Assembly (NCBI RefSeq): GCF_013839525.1
Contig: NZ_JACDIS010000016.1
Location: 16,943-80,942, forward strand
DNA length: 64,000 bases
Source of the DNA: Chthonobacter rhizosphaerae
GTDB lineage: Bacteria; Pseudomonadota; Alphaproteobacteria; Rhizobiales; Pleomorphomonadaceae
Reading direction: 5' to 3'
The first letter of the stretch is position 1; the number at the start of each line of letters is the position of its first letter. This document shows positions 7,063 through 16,483 of the stretch, piece by piece. The position numbers and the translations under genes were made by a program. A model generated the notes under the pieces. That model saw only the letters and a program-made list of their open reading frames with translations. It was not told where the DNA came from and did not search any database.

Positions 7063-8382
7063 TCACACCCGCTCGCCCGCCACGTAGGTCGCCGCCACGG
7101 CGCGGTCGTCGCCCATGGTCATCAGCACGAACAGCTCTTCCTCCAGGTCGCCGTCCACGGCCTCCATCCGGTGCGCCATCGCCGGCGTCGCCCGCGCGTC
7201 CAGCACCACCAGGTCCGCCGTCAGCCCCGGCTCGATCCGGCCGATGCCGTCGCCTTCGCCGATCGCCGCGGCGTTCGCCCGCGTGATCTGGTCGAAGGCC
7301 TGCAGCGCCGAAAGGGTCTGGCCTTTCAGCTGCATCACCTTGTAGGCCTCCGCGGCGGTCGCCAGCATGGAATAGCTGGTCCCGCCGCCCACGTCCGTCG
7401 CAAGGCCGATCCGCACCGGCCGCGGCCCGCGCTCCAGCCCGTCGTGGTCGAACAGGCCCGACCCGATGAAGAGGTTGGACGTCGGGCAGAACACCGCCAC
7501 CGCGCCCGCCTCGCTCATCCGGGCTATCTCGTCCGGCCGCAGGTGGATGCAGTGGCCGAGCAGGGTGCGCGGCCCGATCAGGCCGTAGTGGTCGTAGACG
7601 TCCAGATAGCCCGCCCGGTCCGGATAGAGCTCGGCCGTATAGGCGATCTCCCGCAGGTTCTCCGACATGTGGGTCTGGATCAGGCAGTCCGGGTTCTCCC
7701 TCGCCAGCGCGCCCGCCGCTTCCAGCTGGGCGGGGGTGGACGTGATGGCGAAGCGCGGCGTCACCACCACCCGCTGCCGCCCGCGCCGGTGCCAGGCCTT
7801 GATGAGCGCCGTGGTGTCCCGGTAGCCGCTCTCCGCCGTGTCGCACAGCGCCTCCGGGGCGTTCCGGTCCATCATGGTCTTGCCGGCCAGCATCAGGGTG
7901 CCGCGCCGCTCGCTCTCCTCGAAGAAGGCCTCCGCCGCCCCGAGGTGCGACGACCCGTAGGCCACCGCCGTCGTGGTGCCATTGCGCAGCAGCTCGGCGA
8001 TGAAGAAGCGCGCGCCGGCGTCCGCGACGTCCCGGTCCGCGTAGCGCATCTCCGACGGAAAGGTGTACCTGGACAGCCACTCCAGGAGCTGCGTCCCGTA
8101 GGAGGCGATTACTCGGGTCTGCGGGAAATGGATGTGCGTGTCGATGAATCCCGGCAGGATCAGCCGGTCGCCATGGTCGTCCACCACCGTGCCCGGCGTC
8201 CGCCAGTCGTCCAGCGCGGCCGCGTCCGCCACCGCCGCCACCCGGCCGCCCTCGACCACCACGATCCCGTTCGGATGGAAGCGATAGCTTTCCCGGTCGC
8301 CCTGGCCCGTCGGCCGGCGCACGAAGCTCAACACCTTGCCGCAGAGAATCCTGCGCGGCCCCGTCCCGGCCTGCTCGCTCAT
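7063..8382 (-). CDS. guaD: Guanine deaminase
   Basis: A 439-residue cytosolic amidohydrolase that turns guanine into xanthine. The metal site is complete: PGFIDTHIHFPQTR, IQTHMSEN, LLGHCIH and LATDVGGGTS, all characteristic of GuaD. RFAITSTPAQLEAAG and FCPTSNLFIGSGLFD are further family hallmarks. It is convergent with the cytosine-deaminase-like gene, with an 87-nt gap, and divergent from formate-THF ligase. Its location beside another deaminase suggests purine or pterin salvage. Confidence 0.93.
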   Translation of the reverse strand: MSEQAGTGPRRILCGKVLSFVRRPTGQGDRESYRFHPNGIVVVEGGRVAAVADAAALDDWRTPGTVVDDHGDRLILPGFIDTHIHFPQTRVIASYGTQLLEWLSRYTFPSEMRYADRDVADAGARFFIAELLRNGTTTAVAYGSSHLGAAEAFFEESERRGTLMLAGKTMMDRNAPEALCDTAESGYRDTTALIKAWHRRGRQRVVVTPRFAITSTPAQLEAAGALARENPDCLIQTHMSENLREIAYTAELYPDRAGYLDVYDHYGLIGPRTLLGHCIHLRPDEIARMSEAGAVAVFCPTSNLFIGSGLFDHDGLERGPRPVRIGLATDVGGGTSYSMLATAAEAYKVMQLKGQTLSALQAFDQITRANAAAIGEGDGIGRIEPGLTADLVVLDARATPAMAHRMEAVDGDLEEELFVLMTMGDDRAVAATYVAGERV

Positions 8383-8760
8383 GAACGATCGCGTCCCGTC
8401 GTGAAGATTCGTCTATCCTGGTAGCAGACCCGAGCCGTCCCCGTCACCGCTTCCGGCGGCCTCTCCTCCAGTCCGGGCACGCTCCTGCCCGCGCGGCGCG
8501 GACGACCCACGCGGCGTGGCCGAGCGACAGAACGTCGCTTGGCGGAGGCGCGCCGGATCCTGTGCGCGGCCGATAGCGGTCTGCCCGCGCGAAACCGAGG
8601 CCTTCCCGCCGTCGTTTCAGAAACTCCGAACGGCGGGACAGAAAAAACGCAAGGCGCTTCCCTTTCGGGATGCCGCTCTGTCGGGCACGGTGACGGTCAG
8701 GTCTGTCGAACGGGGGGCCGAAACATCCCCGGACCTTGGAAACGCTGGAGAGAGCACGCC
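8383..8760. promoter_or_regulatory. Divergent guaD/fhs intergenic region with a leader hairpin
   Basis: This 378-bp gap must hold promoters for guaD (minus) and fhs (plus). The open frame through it in front of fhs is not counted as coding because it lacks a start with a ribosome site and the family start is at 8761. A stem CCCGCCGT (8605-8612) pairs with ACGGCGGG (8630-8637) around a 17-nt loop, followed by an A-run (ACAGAAAAAACG). It may be a leader structure for fhs. I compared it by eye with the ZTP and THF riboswitch consensus and saw no match. Confidence 0.4.
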
Positions 8761-10434
8761 ATGCTGAGCGATATCGAGATCGCCCGATCCACCAAGATGA
8801 AGCCGATCGCGGCGGTCGCCGAGCGGCTCGGCATCCCGGACGAGGCGCTCATCCCGTATGGCCGCTCCATCGCCAAGATCGACCACGCCTACATCAAGTC
8901 CGTTCAGGACCGGCCGCGCGGCAAGCTGGTGCTCGTCACCGCCATCACGCCCACCCCGGCGGGCGAGGGCAAGACCACCACCACCGTCGGTCTCGGCGAC
9001 GCGCTCAACCGCATCGGCAAGCGCGCGGCCATCTGCCTGCGCGAGCCCTCGCTCGGCCCCTGCTTCGGCGTCAAGGGCGGCGCGGCGGGCGGCGGCTACA
9101 GCCAGGTCGTCCCCATGGAGGAGATCAACCTCCATTTCACCGGCGACTTCCACGCCATCACGTCGGCGCACAATCTCCTCAGCGCCATGCTGGACAACCA
9201 CGTCTACTGGGGCAACCAGCCGAAGATCGACGGCCGCCGCCTCACCTGGCGCCGCGTCCTCGACATGAACGACCGCATGCTGCGCAACCAGCTGAACGGT
9301 CTCGGCGGCACCACCAACGGCTACCCGAAGGAGGACGGCTTCGACATCACCGTCGCCTCCGAGGTGATGGCGGTATTCTGCCTGTCGAAGAACCTGGAGG
9401 ACCTGGAGGCTCGCCTGTCGCGCATCGTGGTCGGCGAGGACGACAAGAAGACCCTCCTCACCGCCGATGTGGTCCAGGCCCCCGGCGCCATGGCGGTGCT
9501 CCTGAAGGACGCCCTGCAGCCGAACCTCGTGCAGACGCTCGAAGGCAACCCGGCCTTCGTGCACGGCGGCCCGTTCGCCAACATCGCCCACGGCTGCAAC
9601 TCGGTGATCGCCACCGAGACCGCCCTCCGCCTCGCCGACGTGGTCGTCACCGAGGCGGGCTTCGGGGCCGACCTCGGCGCCGAGAAGTTCATGGACATCA
9701 AGTGCCGCAAGACCGGCCTCGCGCCGGACGCCGCGGTCATCGTCGCCACCATCCGGGCGCTGAAGATGCACGGCGGCGTCGCCAAGGAGGACCTCTCCAA
9801 GGAGAACCTCACGGCGCTCGAGACCGGCTTCGCCAACCTCGCCCGCCATGTGGAGAACGTCGCCAAGTTCGGCGTCGACGCCGTCGTCGGCATCAACCGT
9901 TTCGGCACCGACACGGACGCGGAGGTGGATCTCCTCAAGTCGCTCTGCGAGAAGATCGGCGTCACCTGCGTGCTCTGCACCCACTTCGCCGAGGGCGGCA
10001 AGGGCGCCGAGGCCCTCGCCCGCGAGGTGGTCGCCATCCTCGACCAGCCCCGCCGCGCGCCGTTCAAGACGCTCTATCCGGACGACATCCCGCTTCTCTC
10101 CAAGGTCGAGACCATCGCCCGCGAGATCTACCGCGCCTCGGCCGTGGAGGCCGACCCGAAGGTGAAGGCCCGCTTCAAGCAGCTGGAGGCGCAGGGCTTC
10201 GGCCACTTCCCGGTCTGCATCGCCAAGACCCAGTCGTCCTTCTCGGCCGACGCCAGCAACAAGAACGCGCCCGTCGGCCACATCCTGCCGATCCGCGAGG
10301 TCCGGCTCTCCGCCGGCGCCGAGTTCATCGTGGTGATCTGCGGAGACATCATGACCATGCCGGGCCTGCCCAAGGTTCCGGCGGCCGTGAACATCCGCCT
10401 GGACGACGCCGGCCAGATCGTCGGCCTCAGCTGA
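8761..10434 (+). CDS. fhs: Formate--tetrahydrofolate ligase
   Basis: A 557-residue enzyme of normal family length that joins formate to tetrahydrofolate with ATP, giving 10-formyl-THF in the cytosol. The start ATG at 8761 follows GGAGAG. The P-loop-like [12 protein letters not shown] (residues about 62-73), the [18 protein letters not shown] segment and the C-terminal [16 protein letters not shown] are all family signatures. It is monocistronic: an intergenic gap lies upstream and a clear terminator downstream. Confidence 0.96.
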   Translation: MLSDIEIARSTKMKPIAAVAERLGIPDEALIPYGRSIAKIDHAYIKSVQDRPRGKLVLVTAITPTPAGEGKTTTTVGLGDALNRIGKRAAICLREPSLGPCFGVKGGAAGGGYSQVVPMEEINLHFTGDFHAITSAHNLLSAMLDNHVYWGNQPKIDGRRLTWRRVLDMNDRMLRNQLNGLGGTTNGYPKEDGFDITVASEVMAVFCLSKNLEDLEARLSRIVVGEDDKKTLLTADVVQAPGAMAVLLKDALQPNLVQTLEGNPAFVHGGPFANIAHGCNSVIATETALRLADVVVTEAGFGADLGAEKFMDIKCRKTGLAPDAAVIVATIRALKMHGGVAKEDLSKENLTALETGFANLARHVENVAKFGVDAVVGINRFGTDTDAEVDLLKSLCEKIGVTCVLCTHFAEGGKGAEALAREVVAILDQPRRAPFKTLYPDDIPLLSKVETIAREIYRASAVEADPKVKARFKQLEAQGFGHFPVCIAKTQSSFSADASNKNAPVGHILPIREVRLSAGAEFIVVICGDIMTMPGLPKVPAAVNIRLDDAGQIVGLS

Positions 10435-10512
10435 GGCCAACCCGCGCCGGCTGCGCCGGCCGTCCCGCTCCTCCCGCGACCGTCGTCTCCTCCCGCCACG
10501 ACGCCGCAGCAG

Positions 10513-10543
10513 AAAGGCCCGGTCCTCCCGCCGGGCCTTTTTG
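10513..10543 (+). terminator. Rho-independent terminator of fhs
   Basis: A perfect 10-bp stem, AAAGGCCCGG at 10513-10522 and CCGGGCCTTT at 10531-10540, with an 8-nt loop, runs directly into TTTTT. It lies 79 nt after the fhs stop codon. Confidence 0.9.
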
Positions 10544-10858
10544 CATTCCGACGCCCGTCGCGGTCTGGGCCCCGCCGTGCCCCCCCGTCGGCCCGGCTTG
10601 CGCCCACTCGCGCCGGCCATGAGGCCGAACCTTCCGGTCGCCCGCCGCGTTGCCCGATCACGCGGTTGTTTTCCATCCCGCCCTTCGGCGCTGCGGGCTC
10701 CGGTCCCATATGAAGAGGGGAGAGTGTGAGCAATCGGCCACGTCTTCACCCTAACTGAAGATGCCGCGCTGCGGGACGTGGTCTCGTCCAAGCCGTCGTG
10801 TTAGGAAAACAATGGTATTTGCATCGCTCATTTCAGCTTTTCGCGTCGTGCCGGGCCC
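10544..10858. promoter_or_regulatory. Intergenic region upstream of the Rrf2 regulator
   Basis: About 315 bp without a supported gene lie between the fhs terminator and the Rrf2 gene. The last 130 bp are less GC-rich (GTTAGGAAAACAATGGTATTTG near 10799-10820) and probably hold the promoter. I see no convincing dyad that I could assign as the Rrf2 site. Confidence 0.3.
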
Positions 10859-11350
10859 ATGATTTCGCAGAAAGCCAAGTATGCCTTCAAGGCGCTCCTG
10901 TCGCTGGCGGCGGCGCCGCGCGGGCAGGCGATGCTGATCGAGGACATCGCGCGGGACGCCAACGTTCCCCGCAAGTTTCTCGAGCACATCCTCCTCAATC
11001 TCAAGCATGCCGGCGTCATCGCCAGCCGTCGCGGCCGGGGAGGGGGCTATGTGCTCCTGAAGGATCCCGCCGAGGTGACCATCGGGTCGGTCCTGCGCGT
11101 CATCGACGGGCCGATCGCCCCACTCGGCTGCCTGTCGCGCTCCGCCTACCGGCCCTGTTCCGATTGCGTGGACGAGCAGGCCTGCGCCGTGCGCAAGATC
11201 TTCGGCGACATCTTCGCCGCCACCGTCATCCTGATGGATGCCACCACGCTCGCCGACGCGGTCCGCCACGCCCGCTCGCACCATGGCGGCGGCGACGGTC
11301 AGGCGCCGGAAACGCCCGCCACCATCGTCCAGGCGTTTCTCGCCACCTGA
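10859..11350 (+). CDS. Rrf2 family transcriptional regulator with four-Cys cluster
   Basis: A 163-residue Rrf2 protein. The winged helix occupies residues 1-75, with the family start ISQKAKYAFKAL, PRKFLEHILLNL and the wing SRRGRGGGYVL. Four Cys follow in LGCLSRSAYRPCSDC and EQAC, a spacing unlike the three-Cys set of IscR; they may hold an iron-sulphur cluster or act as a thiol switch. The C-terminal tail of about 20 residues is Gly/His rich. No obvious target lies beside it. Closely similar rhizobial proteins are often linked with sulphur metabolism, but that is family knowledge only. Confidence 0.9.
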   Translation: MISQKAKYAFKALLSLAAAPRGQAMLIEDIARDANVPRKFLEHILLNLKHAGVIASRRGRGGGYVLLKDPAEVTIGSVLRVIDGPIAPLGCLSRSAYRPCSDCVDEQACAVRKIFGDIFAATVILMDATTLADAVRHARSHHGGGDGQAPETPATIVQAFLAT

Positions 11351-11369
11351 CCCTCGGCGAGAACTTGGG

Positions 11370-11678
11370 TCAGAGGTACCGGAAGCGCGCCAGCCGCGGG
11401 TCCGGCGAGGTATGGATGTTGATCGGCGCGCCCTCGAAGGCGACGCCCATCTCCTTGGATCGCCGCCAGCGCACCTCGGCGCGCCGCAGAATGCCCTCGT
11501 TCGGATCGAACAGGAAGAAACTGTCCGGCGCCTCGGTCAGGTGCTCGCACTTCAGCCGCGCGCCCTCGTCCGACATGTCGCGCACCACGCAGTCGAGCGT
11601 GAAGCGATAGTCTCCGTAGACGATCTTGCCGCCTCGGAGGGTCCGCTTGCGCGCGTTCGTACGACGTTCTTCGCTCAT
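11370..11678 (-). CDS. PilZ domain protein
   Basis: A 102-residue protein that is essentially one PilZ domain. The c-di-GMP contacts are present: the arginine-rich RRTNARKR at residues 4-11 and DMSDEGARL (D/NxSxxG) at about residues 34-42. Such single-domain proteins sense cyclic di-GMP in the cytoplasm and alter motility or polysaccharide export. It is divergent from the polysaccharide deacetylase gene, with a 264-bp shared gap, which would fit a role in surface polysaccharide, though this is inference. Confidence 0.88.
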   Translation of the reverse strand: MSEERRTNARKRTLRGGKIVYGDYRFTLDCVVRDMSDEGARLKCEHLTEAPDSFFLFDPNEGILRRAEVRWRRSKEMGVAFEGAPINIHTSPDPRLARFRYL

Positions 11679-11942
11679 GGCACCGACCTGATCTGACCGG
11701 TCGCATCATAGAACGGATCGAATGAAGGAAATGTAAGCACCGCGCAGCGCCTGCCGCCGCCGGCACGGATTAAGCGCTTGCACCATCTTGCCTTTTTTCG
11801 CCCCGGACGGCACCGGCCGGTGCTCGCATCGGCATCGGTCCGTAGGCAGCGGAAATCCCACAGGTTGTGTCCAGGGACAAGCCTTAACGTTTCCTTCGCG
11901 GTTGCCCGGCTCAATGGGCGCGACCAGCGAGGGAGGACCCAT

Positions 11943-13070
11943 GTGCGCCGCGCCCTGAAGACCGCGACCATCCGGTGCGCGCTTCGCGGCCTGTCGCTCG
12001 CCCGCGCCGACCGATGGTTCGCCGAACCGGCCCTCGGCGTCGTCCTGATGCTGCACCGGGTCCGGCCCGCGCCGGACGATCCCTTCCGGCCGAACGGCCA
12101 TCTGGAGGTCACGCCCGACTTCCTCGACCGCGCGCTCGCCCGCGTGCGCGCCACCGGCGCCCGCTTCGTCTCGCTGGAGGAGGCGGCCGACCGGGCGCGT
12201 CGCGGGTTCACCGACGAGCGGTTCGTCGCCACCACCCTCGACGACGGCTACCGCGACAACCTCGTCCACGCTCTCCCGGTGTTCCGCCGCCACGGCGTGC
12301 CTCACACCGTGTTCGTGGCCACCGGCATGGTGGAGGGCACCGCCAGCGCGTGGTGGCTCACCCTGGAGGCCGTCGTCCGCGCCGCGCCGCGCATCGAGGC
12401 CGTGCTCGACGGCCGGCCTCTGTCGCTCGACACCCGCGCTCCCGCCGCCAAGGCCCGCGGCTTCGACCGCATCGCCCGCCGGGTCGACGTCATGGCGGAG
12501 GACGACCGCGCCGCGTTCGTGCGGGCCCTCGCCACGGCCCACGGCCTCGCCGTCCCGCGCATCCTGTCGGCCGAGATGATGACCTGGGACGACGTGCGCG
12601 CCATCGCGGCCGACCCCCTGGCCACCATCGGCGGCCATACGGTGGACCACCCGGCGCTCGCCACGCTGCCGGTCGATCGGGCCCGGCGCGAGATCGGCCT
12701 CGGCCTCGACCGGCTGGAGACCGAGCTCGGCGTCCGCCCGCGCCAGTTCGCCTATCCGTTCGGGAATGTCCGGGCGGCCGGCCGCCGGGAAGCCGCCCTG
12801 ATGGCGGAGTTCGGCATCGACGTCGCCGTCACCACGCGCGGCGGGCTCATCGGCCCGCGCGAGGCCGGCGACACGCTGTTCTGGCCGCGGGTCTCGCTCA
12901 ACGGCGACCACCAGACCGACGCGGTGGTGGACCTTCTCGTCTCCGGCGCCCCGTTCCGCCTGGCGCGCGCGGCCGGCGCGGTGAGGCGGCTCATCCCCAC
13001 CGGTCGGCGCGGCACGTCCGCTCCCGACCACACGCCCGACCCCGCCGCCGGCGGAGCCGCGCCGGTCTGA
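11943..13070 (+). CDS. Polysaccharide deacetylase (NodB homology domain)
   Basis: About 375 residues from the GTG at 11943, which follows GAGGGAGGA; the upstream part of the open frame has no start with a ribosome site and is excluded. NodB motif 1 is TTLDDGYRDN, motif 2 is GGHTVDHPAL (His-x3-His), and YPFGN is motif 3. These bind metal and the catalytic base in carbohydrate esterase family 4. No clear signal peptide is seen. Likely substrates are N-acetylated or acylated exopolysaccharide; the exact one is unknown. The C-terminus (about 25 residues) is disordered and Pro/Gly rich. Confidence 0.87.
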   Translation: MRRALKTATIRCALRGLSLARADRWFAEPALGVVLMLHRVRPAPDDPFRPNGHLEVTPDFLDRALARVRATGARFVSLEEAADRARRGFTDERFVATTLDDGYRDNLVHALPVFRRHGVPHTVFVATGMVEGTASAWWLTLEAVVRAAPRIEAVLDGRPLSLDTRAPAAKARGFDRIARRVDVMAEDDRAAFVRALATAHGLAVPRILSAEMMTWDDVRAIAADPLATIGGHTVDHPALATLPVDRARREIGLGLDRLETELGVRPRQFAYPFGNVRAAGRREAALMAEFGIDVAVTTRGGLIGPREAGDTLFWPRVSLNGDHQTDAVVDLLVSGAPFRLARAAGAVRRLIPTGRRGTSAPDHTPDPAAGGAAPV

Positions 13071-13136
13071 TCGGCCCGGGCCGCATCCGCTCCGGACCGT
13101 CGCGCTCGAGCGCCGTCGAGGCTGTGCCTTTGAGGA

Positions 13137-13940
13137 TCAGGGGATTCGCTTGAGGTCGCCGCTGAAGCCCTCGCTCGCGCGCGAGCCCTGCAGCACCGTC
13201 GTCACCATGTCCGCGGGGCGGTCGCCGCGCAGGGCCTCGGCGAAGACCTCCGCGTTGTCCTGCGGCCGGTAGCCCAGCCGGATGGCGTTGCTGTTGTCCC
13301 ACCAGCCGCGGGTGTTGGCCGACACACCGTAGACCACCTCGAAGCAGTAGTCCGCCGTGATGCCCATCCGGATCAGCCGCCGGAAGTCGTCCGGCGAGAT
13401 CCAGGTGGAGAGCGCGCGCTCGTTGGCCGGCTCCGGCGCCAGCGTGCCCATGCGGATGCAGAGGGCCGTCACGTCGTGCTTGTAGGCGTAGAGCGCCGCG
13501 ATCGACTCCTGCATGGCGCCCGCCACGCCGCGCCGGCTGTCCGGGCGCGGCAGCGACAGGTGGTCGAGCACCGCCGAGCGGCGGTAGAGCCCCACCACGG
13601 CGTCCGGGGCGGCCGCCACCACGCGCTTCACGCCGTTGATCCGGGCCGCCTCGAAGATGTTCGAGATGGCGCTGATCGCGTTCGTCAGGTCGTTGCCGCT
13701 ATCCATCGGCGAGCCCATGCCGGCCATGTTGACGATCAGGTCGACGCCCCGGCACATGGCGTCCACCGCGCGCAGGTCCGTCAGGTCCAGCGGCCGCACG
13801 ATTTCGGACTTGCTGATCGCGTTGGCGATGTCGCTGTCCACGGCCACCACCTGGGCGCCCGTGCAGCGCAGCGTGTCGCGGGCGAGGAGACCGGCCGCGT
13901 TGGTGGCGCCGATCACAAGAATCTTCTTGTTGTTTGTCAT
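13137..13940 (-). CDS. Uronate-dehydrogenase-like SDR, probable pseudoenzyme
   Basis: A 267-residue extended-SDR protein whose C-terminal block GVSANTRGWWDNSNAIRLGY matches bacterial uronate dehydrogenases. Key residues are changed. The glycine motif reads GATNAAG (third glycine position Asn14 instead of GxxGxxG). The usual catalytic Ser region (SSNH) is AAPD at about 110-113. The YxxxK position is R137-G-V-A-G141, so both Tyr and Lys are missing. Oxidoreductase activity is therefore unlikely by family rules; a regulatory or binding role is inferred. The ATG follows AGAGGT. It lies beside an AT-rich island. Confidence 0.75.
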   Translation of the reverse strand: MTNNKKILVIGATNAAGLLARDTLRCTGAQVVAVDSDIANAISKSEIVRPLDLTDLRAVDAMCRGVDLIVNMAGMGSPMDSGNDLTNAISAISNIFEAARINGVKRVVAAAPDAVVGLYRRSAVLDHLSLPRPDSRRGVAGAMQESIAALYAYKHDVTALCIRMGTLAPEPANERALSTWISPDDFRRLIRMGITADYCFEVVYGVSANTRGWWDNSNAIRLGYRPQDNAEVFAEALRGDRPADMVTTVLQGSRASEGFSGDLKRIP

Positions 13941-14500
13941 AAGCTTACCTCTGGCGCATGCTTTGGTTGGACGGCGGGAGTCGTCCTTTTTGTTGTGAGA
14001 TCCGACCCATTCGTAACTGTCATCATCTTAGATCAAATTTTCAGACTTTGAATGAGTAATCGCCCGCTTTGCATTTGCAGCATCGCGAAATTCCATGGTT
14101 CGTAAGCGGAGTATTTCCTGGATCGAAGAATGACCAATGGTTCAGCGGCGCTGCCTATCGGTATGTAATTTGTGCCTATCAGCGGGTTACCTAAATTACT
14201 GAGGTCAGCTACACTGACGGCACTCGTATCAGGCAAATGTGTGCGCATTTCATGCTTGGATGAACTGTATATGCTGCCTTACGACCCGATTTTTTCTGCC
14301 GACACCCGGCCGCGCCATCCTCGCCGCCGCCGGATAGCAGGCCATCGCGAGCGTCTGCGATTTTTCTTGACCGCGCAACTCAGGTTTAGAATGGTGTGGG
14401 CGTATCCTTTGTCTGGGCCTTGAACCCTTTCGATCGGAGACTGCCCCTTGACCGCCTTCTTGAGCGCCGTCCGGCGTGCGCGCCCCCCGAGGCCGCACCC
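13941..14500. other. AT-rich intergenic island
   Basis: This 560-bp gap between the SDR gene (minus) and the hypothetical gene at 14501 is visibly AT-richer than its surroundings, above all at 13980-14300. A 71-codon minus frame (14033-14248) and an 83-codon plus frame (14172-14423) exist, but neither has a ribosome site or recognisable sequence, so neither is called. The region probably holds both promoters and may be foreign or decayed sequence. Confidence 0.5.
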
Positions 14501-15001
14501 ATGACTCTCGTCCTCGCCACCGGTCGCAACGACCCCATCCTCGCCCGCCAGCCGGAACGGCTGCTGGTGGAGGGTTTCCGCCACTGGCTGAACGGCTATG
14601 CCACCGGCAGCATCGACTGCTGGGAGCTCGGCTGGGCGCTCTACGCCCGCGAGCTCGGTCCGCGCGACGCGCGCCGGCTTCTCGCCGAACTGTCCTTCTG
14701 GGTGCGTGAGACCCGCGATGCCGCCAGCCGGCCGCTCGGCTGCTTCCCCTACGGATCCTGCTGGCTCTGCCGCGACGAGTGCCTCGCCCTGTCCCTCGTG
14801 GCCGCCGCCCAGCACGGCGACCGCGACGCCCTCCGCGCCGCGGCCGGCCATCTCGCCGACGGCGGGCCGACCGAGCCCCTGGAAGGGGCCGCCGCCGCCT
14901 TCGCGGAGGCGCTCCAGTCCGTCCACCAGCAGCTGCTGCCGGTCCCGTCGGCGGTCATCGACACCGTCGCCCGCCACGCGCCCATGACGCGCTTCAACTG
15001 A
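14501..15001 (+). CDS. Conserved hypothetical protein with Cys-rich segment
   Basis: A 166-residue cytosolic protein from ATG 14501; the open frame extends 35 codons upstream, but that part lies partly in the AT-rich gap and looks non-coding. It is helical, with WxxGYATGSIDCWELGW near residue 33 and a short Cys cluster, GSCWLCRDEC, at about residues 84-93 that could bind metal. I do not recognise a named family. It lies 77 nt upstream of the imelysin operon on the same strand, so it may be co-transcribed with it. Confidence 0.65.
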   Translation: MTLVLATGRNDPILARQPERLLVEGFRHWLNGYATGSIDCWELGWALYARELGPRDARRLLAELSFWVRETRDAASRPLGCFPYGSCWLCRDECLALSLVAAAQHGDRDALRAAAGHLADGGPTEPLEGAAAAFAEALQSVHQQLLPVPSAVIDTVARHAPMTRFN

Positions 15002-15078
15002 GCCCCGCCCAATCGACCCGACCCGTCCAGCCGGGCCCGTCCGCATAACCGACCCGTCGACCCCGGAGGGAGACGGCG

Positions 15079-16368
15079 ATGAAGGAAGCCACCATGACGA
15101 GACGATCCTCCCTTCTTCTGGCAGCCGCCGGGCTCGCGCTTCTCGCCGGCCCGGTCCGGGCCGAAGCGCCCACGCCGAAGGCGGTCGCCGAGACCTACGC
15201 GTCCATGGCCGAGGCCATGTTCCAGGATTCCCTCTCCACCGCAGAGGCCCTGAGGACCGCCATCGCCGCCCTGGTGGCGAACCCGACCGATGAGACCCTC
15301 GCCGCCGCCCGCACGGCCTGGCTCGCCGCCCGCGTTCCCTACCTCCAGACGGAGGTCTACCGCTTCGGCAACCCGGCCGTGGACGACTGGGAGGGCAAGG
15401 TCAATTCCTGGCCGCTCGATGAAGGCCTGATCGACTATGTGGACGCCGGCTACGGCACCGAGTCCGACGCCAACGGCCTCTACACCCTCAACGTGATCGC
15501 CAACCCGAAGCTGCGCATCGAGGGCGTCGAGGTGGACGCCACCGAGATCACCCCGGCGCTCCTCGCCGAAACGCTCCAGGGCGCGGCCGGCGTCGAGGCC
15601 AACGTCGCCACCGGCTACCACGCCATCGAATTCCTGCTCTGGGGGCAGGACCTCAACGGCACCGGACCGGGCGCCGGCGATCGCCCCGCCACCGACTTCG
15701 ACGCCAAGGCCTGCACCAACGGCAACTGCGAGCGCCGCGCCGCCTATCTCACCGCCGCCGCCGACCTCCTCGTCAGCGACCTGCAGGAGATGGTCGAGGC
15801 CTGGGGGCCGCAGGGCGAGGCGCGGGCGCGCGTGTTGGAGAACGAGGGCCAGACCGGCCTTGCGGCCGCGCTCACCGGCATGGGCTCGCTCTCCTACGGT
15901 GAACTCGCCGGCGAGCGCACCAAGCTCGGCCTGATGCTCCACGACCCGGAGGAGGAGCAGGACTGCTTCTCCGACAACACCTTCAACTCCCACTATTACG
16001 ACGTGGTCGGCATCCGCAGCGTCTACCTCGGCAGCTACACCCGGGTGGACGGCTCCAAGGTGGAAGGCCCGTCCCTGTCCGACCTCGTGGAAGCCAAGGC
16101 GCCGGACGTCGACGCCGAGCTCACCGCCAGGCTCGACGCCACCCTGCAGGCCGCCACGGCCCTCAAGACCCGCGGCGAGACCGTCGAGGCCTACGACCAG
16201 ATGATCGGCGAGGGCAACGCAGAGGGCAACGCGGTGGTCCAGGCTCTGGTGGACAGCCTCGTCGCCCAGGTGCCGTCCATCGAGCGGGCCGTCTCGGCTC
16301 TCGGGCTCTCGGACATCGCCTTCGAAGGCTCCGACAGCCTGGACAACCCGACCGCCGTCTTCCAGTGA
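15079..16368 (+). CDS. Imelysin family protein (M75-like), periplasmic
   Basis: A 429-residue protein with a Sec signal peptide (hydrophobic SLLLAAAGLALLAGPVRA, cleaved near residue 29). The GxHxxE motif GYHAIEFLLWGQD near residue 182 is the imelysin signature. Imelysins such as IrpA and the EfeO M75 domain act in periplasmic iron uptake; peptidase activity is doubtful. Two starts are possible, 15079 (GGAGGGAGA upstream) and 15094. It is the first of four genes with a second imelysin, a di-heme cytochrome and a DUF1513 protein. Confidence 0.9.
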   Translation: MKEATMTRRSSLLLAAAGLALLAGPVRAEAPTPKAVAETYASMAEAMFQDSLSTAEALRTAIAALVANPTDETLAAARTAWLAARVPYLQTEVYRFGNPAVDDWEGKVNSWPLDEGLIDYVDAGYGTESDANGLYTLNVIANPKLRIEGVEVDATEITPALLAETLQGAAGVEANVATGYHAIEFLLWGQDLNGTGPGAGDRPATDFDAKACTNGNCERRAAYLTAAADLLVSDLQEMVEAWGPQGEARARVLENEGQTGLAAALTGMGSLSYGELAGERTKLGLMLHDPEEEQDCFSDNTFNSHYYDVVGIRSVYLGSYTRVDGSKVEGPSLSDLVEAKAPDVDAELTARLDATLQAATALKTRGETVEAYDQMIGEGNAEGNAVVQALVDSLVAQVPSIERAVSALGLSDIAFEGSDSLDNPTAVFQ

Positions 16369-16483
16369 CGGCGCCGCCGTGGTGGTCCGGACCGCACCGA
16401 CCTCCACGGCACCCCCGGGCGCCGGCCCCGCCGGCTCCCGATCCGGCGGTCCCGGCTCTGCGGTCGTGACACGCCCGTCGAGA

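Noticed and set aside
8539..8760. N-terminal extension of formate-THF ligase
   Set aside because: Homologues begin at [10 protein letters not shown] (8761), which has a ribosome site. The upstream part contains a hairpin and has no family similarity.
8383..8760. THF or ZTP riboswitch before fhs
   Set aside because: Conserved loop sequences of these riboswitches are not present by eye; only a simple stem is visible.
14033..14248. 71-codon minus frame in the AT-rich island
   Set aside because: There is no ribosome site, no recognisable sequence and no coupling to neighbours. It was kept only as a note under the island.
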